This document shows, piece after piece, positions 46,672 through 57,158 of a stretch of 64,000 nucleotides of DNA (the first letter of the stretch is position 1; every line of letters starts with the position of its first letter). Made by a program: the position numbers and the translations under genes. Source of the DNA: Furcasterigmium furcatum. Lineage: Eukaryota > Ascomycota > Sordariomycetes > Glomerellales > Plectosphaerellaceae. The notes beneath the pieces are model-generated. The model saw only the letters and a program-made list of their open reading frames with translations, had not been told where the DNA came from and ran no database searches. The DNA lies in assembly GCA_001599815.1 (NCBI GenBank), contig BCIA01000002.1, forward strand, positions 2,301,831 to 2,365,830, given 5' to 3'.

Positions 46672-47016
46672 GCGTGGCAACTCGATAGCAGCCGCCACTC
46701 TGTTGGTAATAGTGCAATGATGAAGCCGAGGATGTTCAGCCCGTTTTTGCGCACCCCTGAGCACCATACGTGATGCTGTGTCGATGATGTTCTCCTCCAC
46801 TTGGTTCGGGCGGGTACGTGGCATATGATCAGTTCACGAGACATATAAAAGGAGCTAATCGAAGTGATGGGTTTTCAAACACTGTTATTAATCACGCTTA
46901 CAGATCCCAGTAGTGGGATTTCTGCCCCCTATTACAGCCCACGCTGATCAGGATGGCCACCCGCTCTGTCTATTCACGCTCGATCTGCCGCGGTTTCGAT
47001 GACCTTCGCTCCTTGG
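46672..47016. other. Convergent 3' spacer
   Basis: About 345 bases between PEBP and the convergent small zinc-cluster gene. Nothing else seen. Confidence 0.45.
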
Positions 47017-47777
47017 TTAACGGCGTTCGTCACTATGGTCGCATTTCTCCTTGTTCCGCGTACAACTCGCGCAGGCCGATTCTGGGTGATCCGGGTCGAT
47101 GAAGCAGAATATTCCCAGACTTGTGCACCTCCGGCAACTTCCTGGCGTGTGGTGATATTTTGCTTGTATCTTGTCCGCCTTCGTGTGGGCGTAGCTATTA
47201 GCCTCGGGAGTTAGTGGTTGACTTGTACTTACGGAACTTGAGGGGGCTCGAATTGGACAGCTATTCATCGTGGCTGAGGAGCAAATACAGTGGAGGTGGA
47301 AAACTCCCGAAACGTATAGAATAACTGGGGGGTAACGTACTATGTGCCAGGGGCGACTATCTTGCCCCCCTTGCAAACAGTGCATCGGCAGCACATCTTT
47401 GCCTTCCGGTTGCTTTGCGGTTGAGCGACAGCTGGTGCCTCCCCCTGTTGAGGGCCTGCTGGAGGTGCAGGTGGCACAAGTGAAGGGCCATCCAGCTGGA
47501 GAGGTGGCGAGCCCGGAGATGGGGGTGATGGACGTGATCCAGATGAGGCGGTTGCCGAGGAGTTAGAAGGTGAGTCCGACCTGGGGTCGGGGCCAAAACC
47601 TTGGGCAATCATCCAGTTGTCCACCTGAGCCAGCACGTACCCAATGCCGGGGATGGTCCTTGTATTAGGCCGCTCCTCAAGGGGGGGTGCCTCGCCCAGC
47701 AGGGACCATATGTGAGGGAGGCGTGGGGGGTTGGAGTCGTGCCGGGCGAGCCCTTGATCTGGCCCGGAGTATTCCAT
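47017..47777 (-). CDS. Small protein with C-terminal Zn2Cys6-like cluster (predicted)
   Basis: Two ORFs join in frame if the 80-base stretch 47261-47340 (GTACGT donor, AATAG acceptor) is spliced: exons 47341-47777 and 47017-47260, 226 residues. Exon 1 starts MEYSGPDQGLARHD, has a small conserved-looking head (HIWSLLGEAPP), a long Pro/Ser-rich middle and a Cys cluster (CCRCTVCKGG). Exon 2 ends with C-RR-C-TSLGIF-C, a ten-residue spacer, then C-AS-C-TRNKEK-C. This is exactly the C-X2-C-X6-C-X(5-12)-C-X2-C-X6-C spacing of fungal zinc clusters, but at the C-terminus and with no regulatory domain. A reading as two separate short ORFs is possible. The function is unknown; DNA binding is inference. 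Confidence 0.5.
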
Positions 47778-49020
47778 AGTGGCTGGTGGAGTCGAGGGGC
47801 TGCAATATCCCTGAAGAAAAATACCTTTAGGAACGGATGATGGTTTGTTGGACTAAGAGTTGGGTGGTTAATGGGGATGGAAAGTTGACTGGGATGCATT
47901 CTTGATGACCGGGTTGTTGCTCTAGTCACCTTATACCGACAAAAGAATCGTGATGAGAGCAGGACCAACCTAAAAGGACTGACGGCTGCTCTCCAGAACC
48001 TTGAATTAAAAGCTACTCCCGGAGATAGGATTCGATACGCTATGGTGGAAGCCACCGGGCATCATTGGGGCTCTCCTGGGTCTCTGAACCAGGAAGTATG
48101 ACATAGTTTCCCTCATAAGATACATACGAACGAGTTAATAATGGGTCTCGCTTGCCTGTAGGTTCGATGGTATTTGTGACGAGGAGTCCAGAGAAGGACA
48201 CCGGGGGAGAGGAGGTGCAGGACCGCCCCAGTAGTCCCCGGTGCCTCCCGCTCTACTACAAGCATCGCGAGTACCCTAATGGTGTTTGAAGCTTATTTTC
48301 GGCGCTGGAGACGTCTGGATTTACCAACGTCCGGGTGCCGGCATTGTATGGCGGACGAACCACTCAAACAGCACCGTGGACTCAGCGTTCCAACGGACCC
48401 GAATTGGATTTATACGGGAAACCGCGAGTGAAAGCACAGGTTGACCGGCATCAGAATTTTTAATCAGCGAATGGATCGGGGAAGGCGGGATTCATCGTCG
48501 AAATGAAATGCTTTTGACTCCTGAGTAGAGTTGTCGTGCTCCATAAACTCCCATCTATCATCAGCCATTAACTTTCAGAAGCCACTCAACCATCAGGACG
48601 CCGTGAAGCAGGCAACCAACCGAGTCTTCGGAAACCAGCAGCAGGCATGGGCCCAAAATCGAATTCTCCTTCAAATGGACGACACCAATAGTAATTGGAT
48701 CGAATTCAGCGACTTTCCCAGTCTTTGGCGGCGCTTTCCCGGGCAGGGAGGTACGTGCTTACATAATCACAGCACTGGTTGCGCACCGCATTCCAACGAG
48801 GGAACGGAACTGAACATCGCGGCGCTCCATCCCACTTGCACCACCCCACGCTCGGGAATCGCAAAGTTGCCGCGACAGCACTAGAGAGGCCCTGACACGT
48901 TTCTGGCGACTTCAAGTGCGTAATGGCAACGTCACGGTCCGGCCCATGGATCGATCTGCTTCATCGAACTGCTTGCTGATGCTCGTCTAGACCGCTGTCT
49001 GCCTCATCATCGCGGAACTG
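47778..49020. other. Intergenic region without recognised gene
   Basis: About 1.2 kb upstream of both the zinc-cluster gene and the oxidoreductase. A 117-codon plus ORF (48531-48884) has no recognisable feature. Some sequence near 48010-48200 resembles tRNA B-box words but no cloverleaf can be drawn. Confidence 0.45.
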
Positions 49021-50472
49021 ATGGAGGCTCAGGCCAGCCTCCCAGTCGGGTTGCCTTGCCCGGATCCTACCCAGAGCTACTGGCAAGACCCTCCAGACGA
49101 GATCGCGGATTTGCGGACATCAGCCCTTCCAGAGACGTCGGACGTTGTCATCATCGGTAGCGGGATCACCGGGGCGGGGGTCGCATGGCATCTCCTCGGC
49201 CATGAGAGTGAAAGCCACCCGCCTCAGAAGATAGTCATGCTGGAGGCTCGTCAGGCATGCTCTGGAGCCACAGGTCGCAACGGGGGGCACACCAAAGCAG
49301 CATCCTACCGCACGTTCCTCGGGCATGCAGACGCGTCCGGAACAGAGGCAGCCTGCCAGATCGCCCGCATGGAGCTGGCCAACATTCGCGCCGTTCATGC
49401 TTTTGCCAGAGAACATGACCTGAGTTGTGAAAGCCGGCCGTGCCAGACGGTCGATGCCATCTATGACCCGTTGCAGTGGCAGCAGGCCCACGAAGCTGTT
49501 GCCGCAATGAGGGCCGCCATGCCCGACGACGACGCCTCGAAATACCGATTCCTGACACCGCGGGAAATGGAGGAACGGTATCATGTGGCTGAGGAGGGAG
49601 TCTGTGGGGGAGTGGAGTACGAGGCAGGGAGCATTTCTGCATACCGCTTCGCCATCGGGGTGCTGAAGCTGTGCCTCGCCAGGGGCCTGAACCTTCAGAC
49701 CCAAACGCCCGCCACCAAGATCACGAGGCTTCCGGAGGCTGGAAGCGAGCATCAATGGCTCATTGAGACGACTTCCGGGTCCATTCGGGCGAGGAGAGTA
49801 GTCTTGGCGACAAATGGATACACTGCATACATCCACCCCCGTTTTCATGGCATCATTGTTCCGACAAGGGGCCAGGTTACCGCCCATCGACCGGGAGACA
49901 ACATGCCGGCGGCGGGCTTGGCTGGGACTTACAGCTTCATTTACGAGAACGGCTTCGAGTACATGATCCCCAAGCCGTCTGGAACATCCCACGCGGGGGA
50001 CATCGTCATGGGAGGCGGTCTGGTCAAGGCCCCCCACGAGGGGCTGGGGGAGTATGGCACCACGGACGATGCATCTGTCAATCCCATCATCACAGAGTAC
50101 CTCTACGAGACCACGCCGAGATATTTTGGGCCTGGCTGGGGCAGGGACCACCCGGATGGAAGAATCCGCAAAGAATGGACCGGGATCATGGGGTTCAGCC
50201 CGGATGGTTTTCCTTTTGTCGGGCAGATGCCAGGAGAGGACGGCCTGTGGGTGGCGGCAAGCTTCCAGGGTCACGGCATGGTGTTCTGCTGGAAGTGTGC
50301 GGAAGCATTGGCGGGCATGATGCTCCAAGACAAACCTCTGGAAGCGCCCGCCTGGTTCCCGCCGGCTTTTCTGGTCACCGAGGACCGCCTGGGCCGCCGA
50401 TTCGAGGGCGTTTCTCATGCTGCAGCTGAGAGCACCTCCAAGCCAGGCCGAGATGCAGATGTTATTCAATGA
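49021..50472 (+). CDS. FAD-dependent oxidoreductase, DAO family
   Basis: Single-exon gene for 483 residues. The N-terminal Rossmann FAD site is VVIIGSGITGAGVAWHLL (GxGxxG) at about 42-59. The next motif, ACSGATGRNGGHTKAASYR, is typical of glycine/D-amino acid oxidase-like (DAO) proteins and similar fungal enzymes. A second nucleotide-contact region is VVLATNGYTAYI, and a late motif is GFSPDGFPFVGQMP followed by AASFQGHGMVF. The protein probably oxidises an amine or amino acid with release of hydrogen peroxide; the substrate cannot be read. No signal peptide, and no peroxisomal SKL at the C-terminus (ends DVIQ). The start MEAQASLP is the first ATG. Confidence 0.88.
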   Translation: MEAQASLPVGLPCPDPTQSYWQDPPDEIADLRTSALPETSDVVIIGSGITGAGVAWHLLGHESESHPPQKIVMLEARQACSGATGRNGGHTKAASYRTFLGHADASGTEAACQIARMELANIRAVHAFAREHDLSCESRPCQTVDAIYDPLQWQQAHEAVAAMRAAMPDDDASKYRFLTPREMEERYHVAEEGVCGGVEYEAGSISAYRFAIGVLKLCLARGLNLQTQTPATKITRLPEAGSEHQWLIETTSGSIRARRVVLATNGYTAYIHPRFHGIIVPTRGQVTAHRPGDNMPAAGLAGTYSFIYENGFEYMIPKPSGTSHAGDIVMGGGLVKAPHEGLGEYGTTDDASVNPIITEYLYETTPRYFGPGWGRDHPDGRIRKEWTGIMGFSPDGFPFVGQMPGEDGLWVAASFQGHGMVFCWKCAEALAGMMLQDKPLEAPAWFPPAFLVTEDRLGRRFEGVSHAAAESTSKPGRDADVIQ

Positions 50473-53400
50473 ACCAACTCCCCGCACTATTGGCCTGGTC
50501 ACCCGACCCGACAGAACGTCGATCTTCGGGGCCATCTGGGTAACCCAGGCCGTACCAGAGCGCTGGTTCGTGCGTGAAGTGGATTTTTCTTGCGCGGTAG
50601 GTGAAAAACGACATCCCGCAGAAGCGGAACAGAACAGCCAGGGGCATGGCGCACGCGATTTGTGTCAACATCCTCTCTGAGCTCAGATTGCATGCATGCA
50701 AGGAAGAAGGAGAAGTGAGCCGTCAGGTAACACTGCATCGACCAGCTCTTCCTATTGCGTCCCAGGGCGGCGGACAGAGACGTCAGGCGAGCTCAATCAA
50801 AAAGAAACGAACTGGCCGCACGCCAGTCGACCCGGAAAACTCGTGCCATCCCCCCCCTTTGGCTGCCGTCTGACTCGACGCGAGGAGACCTGGGGAGGTT
50901 ACATCACCTGCATCCGCTAGGCCACTCTGCAGGACGGAGCGTACATGCAAACAGCAGAGATGTGTGACCGCCACCAACCGGCTGAATCCACGCAGCCTTC
51001 CCGCCCACCGGGGAGGTGCTCGCCCAGCAGGTCGGGACATGGCCGAAGAGCCTGGACTCTTGCAGAGGGATGGAGAGCTGACTCCAGCCGTGGCTGTCGA
51101 GGCTGACCAAGTAGGTGGCCCTCGATGAATCGCGAAATCACACAGCGACAAGACAACAACCACAGCCACGCAAGGCTGCGCTCCTCCTCACTTCTTCAAG
51201 AGCAACACCAGTCAGTCGGATGCCGCGGACCCGAGATCCTGGAACCACTAATTGTCCCGGACACGGGAGTGATGGTATTGGCCTTGCCGCGCGTTGCTCA
51301 TTTGCCTCTTGTGAACAGTGCCGCTGACCTGCAGACCTGGGCCATTTTCCATCTGCAAGAGAAGGGGGGTTTCGCACAAATCACATCGCTTCCACGGTCA
51401 TTGCCGAGCCTGTACCCATACTCATCCTGTCCCGAACACCTGGATCCAACTTGCCAGGCACACCAGGCTCACTCAAAGAGGCAGGACAATCCAGGGTCGC
51501 ATCACAGGCAAGGGCTGCGAGGAAATGACTGGAAAAATCCTTCCGGGATTGCAGACTTGTGAGACGGGCAGACAGGCAAGGTGACATGGGGCCACGGACT
51601 GCCTGACTGACCAGACCACCCACCTGCCAGCGGCCTTCGGGGACGCACTACGGTGAGAATCGAAAAAAGCAAGGGTGTGTCGATCGCCACAACGGACTGT
51701 CGCATTGAGCGCCTGTTCAAACGGCCACATCAGCCCGCTCTGGACGGGAGATCTGCCGAGGCCTGGCTCCGGAGAACGGCGTCGAGTCCATGTGAAGCAA
51801 CAGGAGATTGTTGTTCTTGCGCTCATATCTTCCTGACCGTTAGTCCAGCTGGCCGGCAGCGTTCACTCTGTGTACGAGGAGGGTTCCTTTTCGACCTCGG
51901 GCACAGCAGGCCCGGGCTGCTTCAGGGCATGCAGGCCAGAGGCGACGTGGTATTACTCGAACTCTCGAAGGGATGGATGGCGAACCGTGTACTCAGTGGA
52001 TGGGGCGCATCGACGCATGCCCAGACGCAGAGTCTTGCTGGCTCTGCAGAACCTCCCTCCCAGGCAGCTCGGTCAGGGCCTGCATCGGGACACCCTTGAC
52101 CCGAAATGAGGGAGACCCAAGGTGCTGGAATCAACGAGCAAGTCATCTTCCAGCATGGCGTGTCTTCCAAGCACGCACAAGGAGACAACAAACGGCGGCG
52201 TCGAGGACATGGTTGGGGAATGACCCGGCTCTCTGTTCCTCCGCCCCCTGGTCCCTCCTAGCAGGGGTCACTCTTGGCTGTGCCAGACCGCTGGAAATTC
52301 CGGTCTACCCGCTCCCTCAGCGCCCACCGTAGGGGAAAAACGACAGGGTTCGTCCTGTCCTGCCGCTGTGGGCTCCCGTTGTCTTGGGGTTGCAGGGAGT
52401 CTTGCATCGCCAACGGTTACGACCGTTCCACTGACGTGGCTTTTCCATCCTCTCGAGACCACCTGGACGTCTCGCGGGCAAGTCAAGGCAAAGCAAGGCA
52501 AGGGGGCAGCGGTCGTTCCACCCAAGCTGCCGGATTCAGTCCGAACTGGGAGGCGCCCCGAGGAGCTGGGTGTGCTGATTGATATGTTGCAAGGGAGAAA
52601 AATGTGCCAGCAACCGAGACGGGCGGATCTCATGACCTGCTCCCCGTCCCCTGGGAAAACCCAACAGCTTGGGACACCAGTCACAATGACCAGGATCTGG
52701 CTTGCCGGCTGGCTTCCGCCCCTATTCTCTTCTCCAGCACCTCCCGAGACCCTAAGCCATCTTTGATCCTCGCATGTCCGGGGGGGGATGAGAAGGATTT
52801 CTGGGTGCCCTCCCCTCCCCTCCCCTCCTCCTCCGTCACCAGACAAACACCAAACCAGCCACCATGCAGCTCGTTCCGAAATAGTAAGTTGACAAGAACC
52901 AGGTGGACGCCGGCCGGGAGGACACCCATGGGCTCGGAGGGCGATTCCCCGTTTCTGGTTCGTCGGCTGATCTCTGTGTTCCCGCAGCCCTGGCGCAAGC
53001 CACGGCCTGCCAGCGCACTCCAGTCCCCAATTCTCGGAGGCCCAAAGCTGGTCCTGACCGTCACCGCCAACCCGTTTGGCACCCAATCACGCGCCGCATC
53101 TCAAGCCAGGTTCCTCTCCTCTGGGATTCCGGAGTCCTGGATGGGCGTTTGAACCCGACAGTTCGTTCGGCGGGATTCGCTCCCCCCTCCATTACCCGTC
53201 CCTCCCAACACTCTCGACAGGCCCCCGCTGTGGAACAATGCGCGCGCGCTGCTCTTGTCGGCATCCAACCGCCTGGCTTTTCTGGGTTTCTGGGTTTGTG
53301 AGGTGTGTGTCTGTGTGTGTGCGGCCTGCAGCAAGCCGTGGGCATTGCTTCTGGAGCTGCACTAGCCGGTTCCCGCTCGTGGTGTTCTGGTTCTGACTGG

Positions 53401-53932
53401 GTCGGCAGATCCTTGTGAATGGGGGCCGTATATATCGTCGGCATGCCTCCGCTACATCCGCCGAAATGAGCCGGCTGGAGGTCATCTTGGAGTCCAGACG
53501 TCTTGTCTCGACTCGTCTCGTCACGTCAGGCAACCAATATCAAACCGCCGCCCGTTGCCTTGCATCTCCTCTTGCTCATTTCCCCGTTGCCCTGCCTCCC
53601 CAAGCCGTCATCAGCAAGCCAACCCTTCTCGGCCATTCTCTCCCTGGATATACACCATTGCCGGAGCTCAGTCTTGAGAAGGTCAATCTGGACGCTCTCA
53701 AACAGCTTTTGTCCAAGAACTCCTCCGGGTCGAGATCGGTCTGGCCGTCTCGCCCCTTTCTCCCTTTGTGCCCGGCTTCTCAGTTTCCCGTGTCGGGTGG
53801 CCGCCACTAGTCCCGCCGGAGTCTTTGATTGTGAGCATGCCTTCAACCTCATCTCACCCTACCAGGGAGCGAAGTGGTTTCTCGACAGGCACCATCGCCT
53901 TGACCCATCGTCCCAAAACATCAAAAGCGCAG
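50473..53932. other. Gene-poor region, about 3.5 kb
   Basis: No supportable gene. Long overlapping ORFs on both strands near 52268-53152 reflect low stop-codon density in GC-rich DNA. A C-tract array at 52808 and the promoter of the downstream methyltransferase lie here. Confidence 0.5.
52808..52825 (-). other. Potential G-quadruplex tract
   Basis: The plus strand reads CCCTCCCCTCCCCTCCCC, so the minus strand has four G-runs with single-A loops. This is a textbook G4-forming pattern in intergenic DNA, about 1.1 kb upstream of the methyltransferase start. Confidence 0.7.
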
Positions 53933-55377
53933 ATGGCAAGCTCGAGCGCGCCCGAGAAGCGCCGCAAGGTCTCCCAGTCCTCGAGCTCGACGAGTCGCAA
54001 GTCCGAGAAGAAGAGCAAGCGGGAGCGGACTCAGGAATCCTTGCCGACACCCGTGGTCGAGCCTTTGGTGTATGAATACGAGGGCGACACGGCGAGCTTG
54101 ACGGAGAGCGCAAGAGAGCACATCTACGAAAACGGCCTGAGATACCATGGATACCGGCCTGGCTCCTACTCCTTCCCCAACGACGAGACAGAGCAGGAGA
54201 GGGATCAGTGGGCGCATAAGCTGAGCTTCGAGGTGTGCGGATCCTTCTTCCAGGCTCCTGTCGAAAGTCGGTTGGAAAAGGGGGCACATGTCCTCGACCT
54301 TGGTAAGCCCTGCGTCCACTGAAGTCGACTCAACGAGGACACCCTCACGATCATCGTGGAGGCTGAGGTCCTTTGCTTGGCAAATCACAGGGCTAACTGT
54401 CACATCAGGAACTGGGACTGGTATTTGGTGTGAGGAATGTAAGTGCTGGCATCCTACCCTCCTCCTGGGTGGCCATCCCCCCTCCCCCTCTGGGCGATGA
54501 TGTGCGTCGCATCCCCAATCACCCGCTCGCCCAGGTCGCACAACGGGCGCCACCATCCCGTCCTACCGGATCACTGCTGACACGAACTCTTCCGGCACGT
54601 TGCAGTGGCGGACATGTACCCGCGCTCCTCGTTTGAAGGCATTGATTTGTCCCCGATCCAGTCGGCCGAGGTGCCCCCCAATGTCCGGTTCTACGTCGAC
54701 GACATGGAGCACGAGCACGGCTGGGATTTCAACGGGAACAAGTACGACTTCATCTACCTCCGGCACACGCTCAACTCGGTCCGAAACCGACCCGAGCTGC
54801 TCAGGAGGGTATACGAGTGAGTGCCCGTCTTTTCGCGGATGCCGTAATCGCCTCACCGCAATCCGCGTGGTCCCCGAAAATCATTTGCCGAACGAGGGAT
54901 GACTGATGGGATGCTATTTTCAGACACCTCAAGCCCGGAGGCTACTTCGAGGTGCAGGAATTCGAATGCACCGTCGGCTGCGACGACAACAGCGTCCCCG
55001 AAGGCACATCCTATGCCTTCCAGGCCTGGCTCGAGACCCTCGCCGACGGCATGGCCGTGCGAGGCAGTGACCTCATGGGGATCCGCTCCGTCGCGACCGA
55101 GATGGTCGCCACCGGGTTCAAGTCCGTGAAGGACGAGCGGCGCAAGTGCCCCATAGGTTCGTGGCCGGCGGACCCGCAACGCCGGTTCTGCGGGACGCTG
55201 CTCGCGAACTGCATCCTCACGGGGCTCAAGGGGCTGAGCGCCCGGCCGTTCGCGGCGTTGGGGTGGAAGCCGGCCGAGGTGGAGTTGTTCCTGGTCGGGG
55301 TGAGGGAGCATCTCAAGACAACGGCCTTCCATGCGTATCTGCCACTGAGGACGGTGCATGGGCAGAAGCCGAGATAA
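53933..55377 (+). CDS. LaeA-like SAM methyltransferase
   Basis: Four exons, 53933-54302, 54409-54438, 54606-54816 and 54924-55377, give 354 residues. Motif I is built across two introns: HVLDLGTGTGIWCEELADMY. It is followed by GIDLSPIQ, VRFYVDDMEH, YDFIYLRHTL and HLKPGGYFEVQEFE, the order found in fungal LaeA/UMTA-type methyltransferases. The N-terminal 45 residues are a Ser/Lys-rich disordered segment that could contain a nuclear signal (EKRRK, RKSEKKSKRER). An upstream in-frame ATG at 53837 would add 32 residues; 53933 has the better context (GCAGATGG). LaeA relatives affect secondary metabolism, but many family members are uncharacterised. No biosynthetic cluster is nearby. All introns are GT-AG. 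Confidence 0.85.
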
Positions 55378-55933
55378 GCAGGTCTAGTGCCCGTTTTGTA
55401 ATGTATACATCTCTATGGCGAGGAGCCAGGGCTTGGAGGGTATCACGGTATCACGGTATATGTATTGGAATATTAGCCGCGGGGTGCGCCGGCAGGTCAC
55501 GACTTTATGAAGACATGACCATCACGTATACATGAGATGGCAAGATACCACGATGGAACAAGACTTATAGACATGGGAAATGCTTTTGCGGTGTCTAGTC
55601 TCTCTTGTCTGTACAGATGCTGCCATCCCCGCTGCATTTCGCTCATCCAGCCCGGTCGGCCCTGCGTCGATGCTCGTCGACCTGACCTCGGGGCCGTGAC
55701 TCTGCAGCGACCTGCCTCCCATGTTACCTCTAGCTGTTTGACTGTCGAATCTAACTCGGATGCTCGCACATGGTGAAAAATGTCTATTCCAGCTGCAGGG
55801 CCCTCCTCCGACTGCGCAGCAGTTATTTCCCTCGGAGTGTTTGGTGTACAAGCTGAAATGCACGGGGAGTATGCGAAAAATTCCCCACGCCCGGACGCCC
55901 GTCTTGATGCCTTTTTCCGAAACGATACCCGCC
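55378..55933. other. Convergent 3' spacer
   Basis: About 550 bases between the methyltransferase and the convergent carrier gene. It should hold both 3' UTRs. Two adjacent TATCACGG units at 55440-55455 are the only repeat seen. Confidence 0.5.
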
Positions 55934-57158
55934 TTACAGAGCAGGGGCGGGCTGCCTCATGGTGCGGAAGAAGTCCATGACGCCGGTGTAGACGACGAGG
56001 AGGATGCCGCCGCCGGGGCCGAGACGGAGGACCTTGGGGAGGAAGCCCTTGTATAGCGCGGCGAAGCCCTCCTCGCGGGCGACGGTGGCGACGGCGGGCC
56101 AGGCCCAGTTGTACTTTGGCGTCTGGCCGGCGACCTTGGGGCTGTTCTGGATGCGGGACTTGACGACGTCCATGGGGGTGTTGAGGATCGTGCCGACGGT
56201 GCCGCCGACGGCGCCGGAGATGAGGTCGTTGATGACCTGACCCTGCTTGTTCTCGGCCTTGGGGAGTAGCTGGCGGACCTGGAAGATGCAGCCGAAGTAG
56301 CCGGCGTTCCAGAGGATGTGGCGCCACATGGTGGACTCGAGGCCGTTGTAGAGGGCGAGGGGGCCCTCCTGCTTGACGATCTTGGACACGACGTCGAGGC
56401 CGCCCTTGTACTTGCCGGCGGAGGCCTTGTCCTGGAGGCGGATCTTGACGAGCTCGAAGGGGACGACGACGAAGGCCTCGGTTGCGCCGGCGGTGGCGCC
56501 CGTGAGGATGGAGAGGGACTGGTTCATCTTCTCGGCGCCGAAGGCCTTGCGGTAGAACTTGCCCCACTCGTCGTTGGCGGCGAACTTGGTCGCGCGCTTG
56601 GGGGCCTCCATGAGGATGGGAGCGGAGATACCGCGGTAGAGGCGGGAGAAGCTGCGGTGGGAGAGAAGCGTCAGAGGGGGTCTTGGGGGAGAAGGGGTCG
56701 GAAGGGGGGGTATGGTGCGCACCCCTCGTTGCGGATGATCTTCTTGAAGCAGTCGAGCATGCCGTTGTAGGCGTCGGCGCCGGTGGCGGTACCGGTCTGC
56801 AGCTGGCTGTGAGGTGCATCGTCAGCTATGTCCCGCCCGGGGCTCGGAGGGGGTGGTGGTTTCTTACACTCTAGTCTTGACGACATCGAGGGGGTACCTG
56901 CTGGCGGTGAGCACGCGACCTGGAATCGGAGAAGAATCGGCATGGGCTTACATGACCAGAATCTGTCGCGGGGGAAGCGCATTAGCAAGAGAAGCTACGG
57001 GGACGGACGGGAGAGAATACTGACCTCCGAGACGCCAGCAATGGCGCCTATGCTGCGGTGTCAGTCGTGATGCGATATCGCAGGGTGAAGCGAGCCATGC
57101 GCAAGGAGAACGGACCTGCGGCGAACTGGTAGACGAAAGGGAGCGGCGCGTCAGACAT
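55934..57158 (-). CDS. ODC1: Mitochondrial 2-oxodicarboxylate carrier
   Basis: Inner-membrane carrier of 302 residues exchanging 2-oxoadipate and 2-oxoglutarate by family knowledge. Exons: 57116-57158, 57025-57047, 56952-56962, 56868-56897, 56723-56806 and 55934-56651. The first four exons are tiny (43, 23, 11 and 30 bases), and the 11-base exon encodes only ILV plus part of the next Met. Three mitochondrial carrier repeats are present, each with a Px[DE]xx[KR] motif: YPLDVVKTR, VPFELVKIR and TPMDVVKSR. Other matches are SRLYRGISAPILMEAPKRA and KVLRLGPGGGILLVVY, which fit ODC proteins. Length equals the family norm. The start MSDAPLPFVYQFAAG is typical. Confidence 0.88.

Noticed and set aside
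52268..53086. 272-codon minus-strand ORF with an opposing 182-codon plus-strand ORF
   Set aside because: Low stop density in GC-rich DNA explains both. No motifs, and low-complexity Gly/Glu runs dominate.
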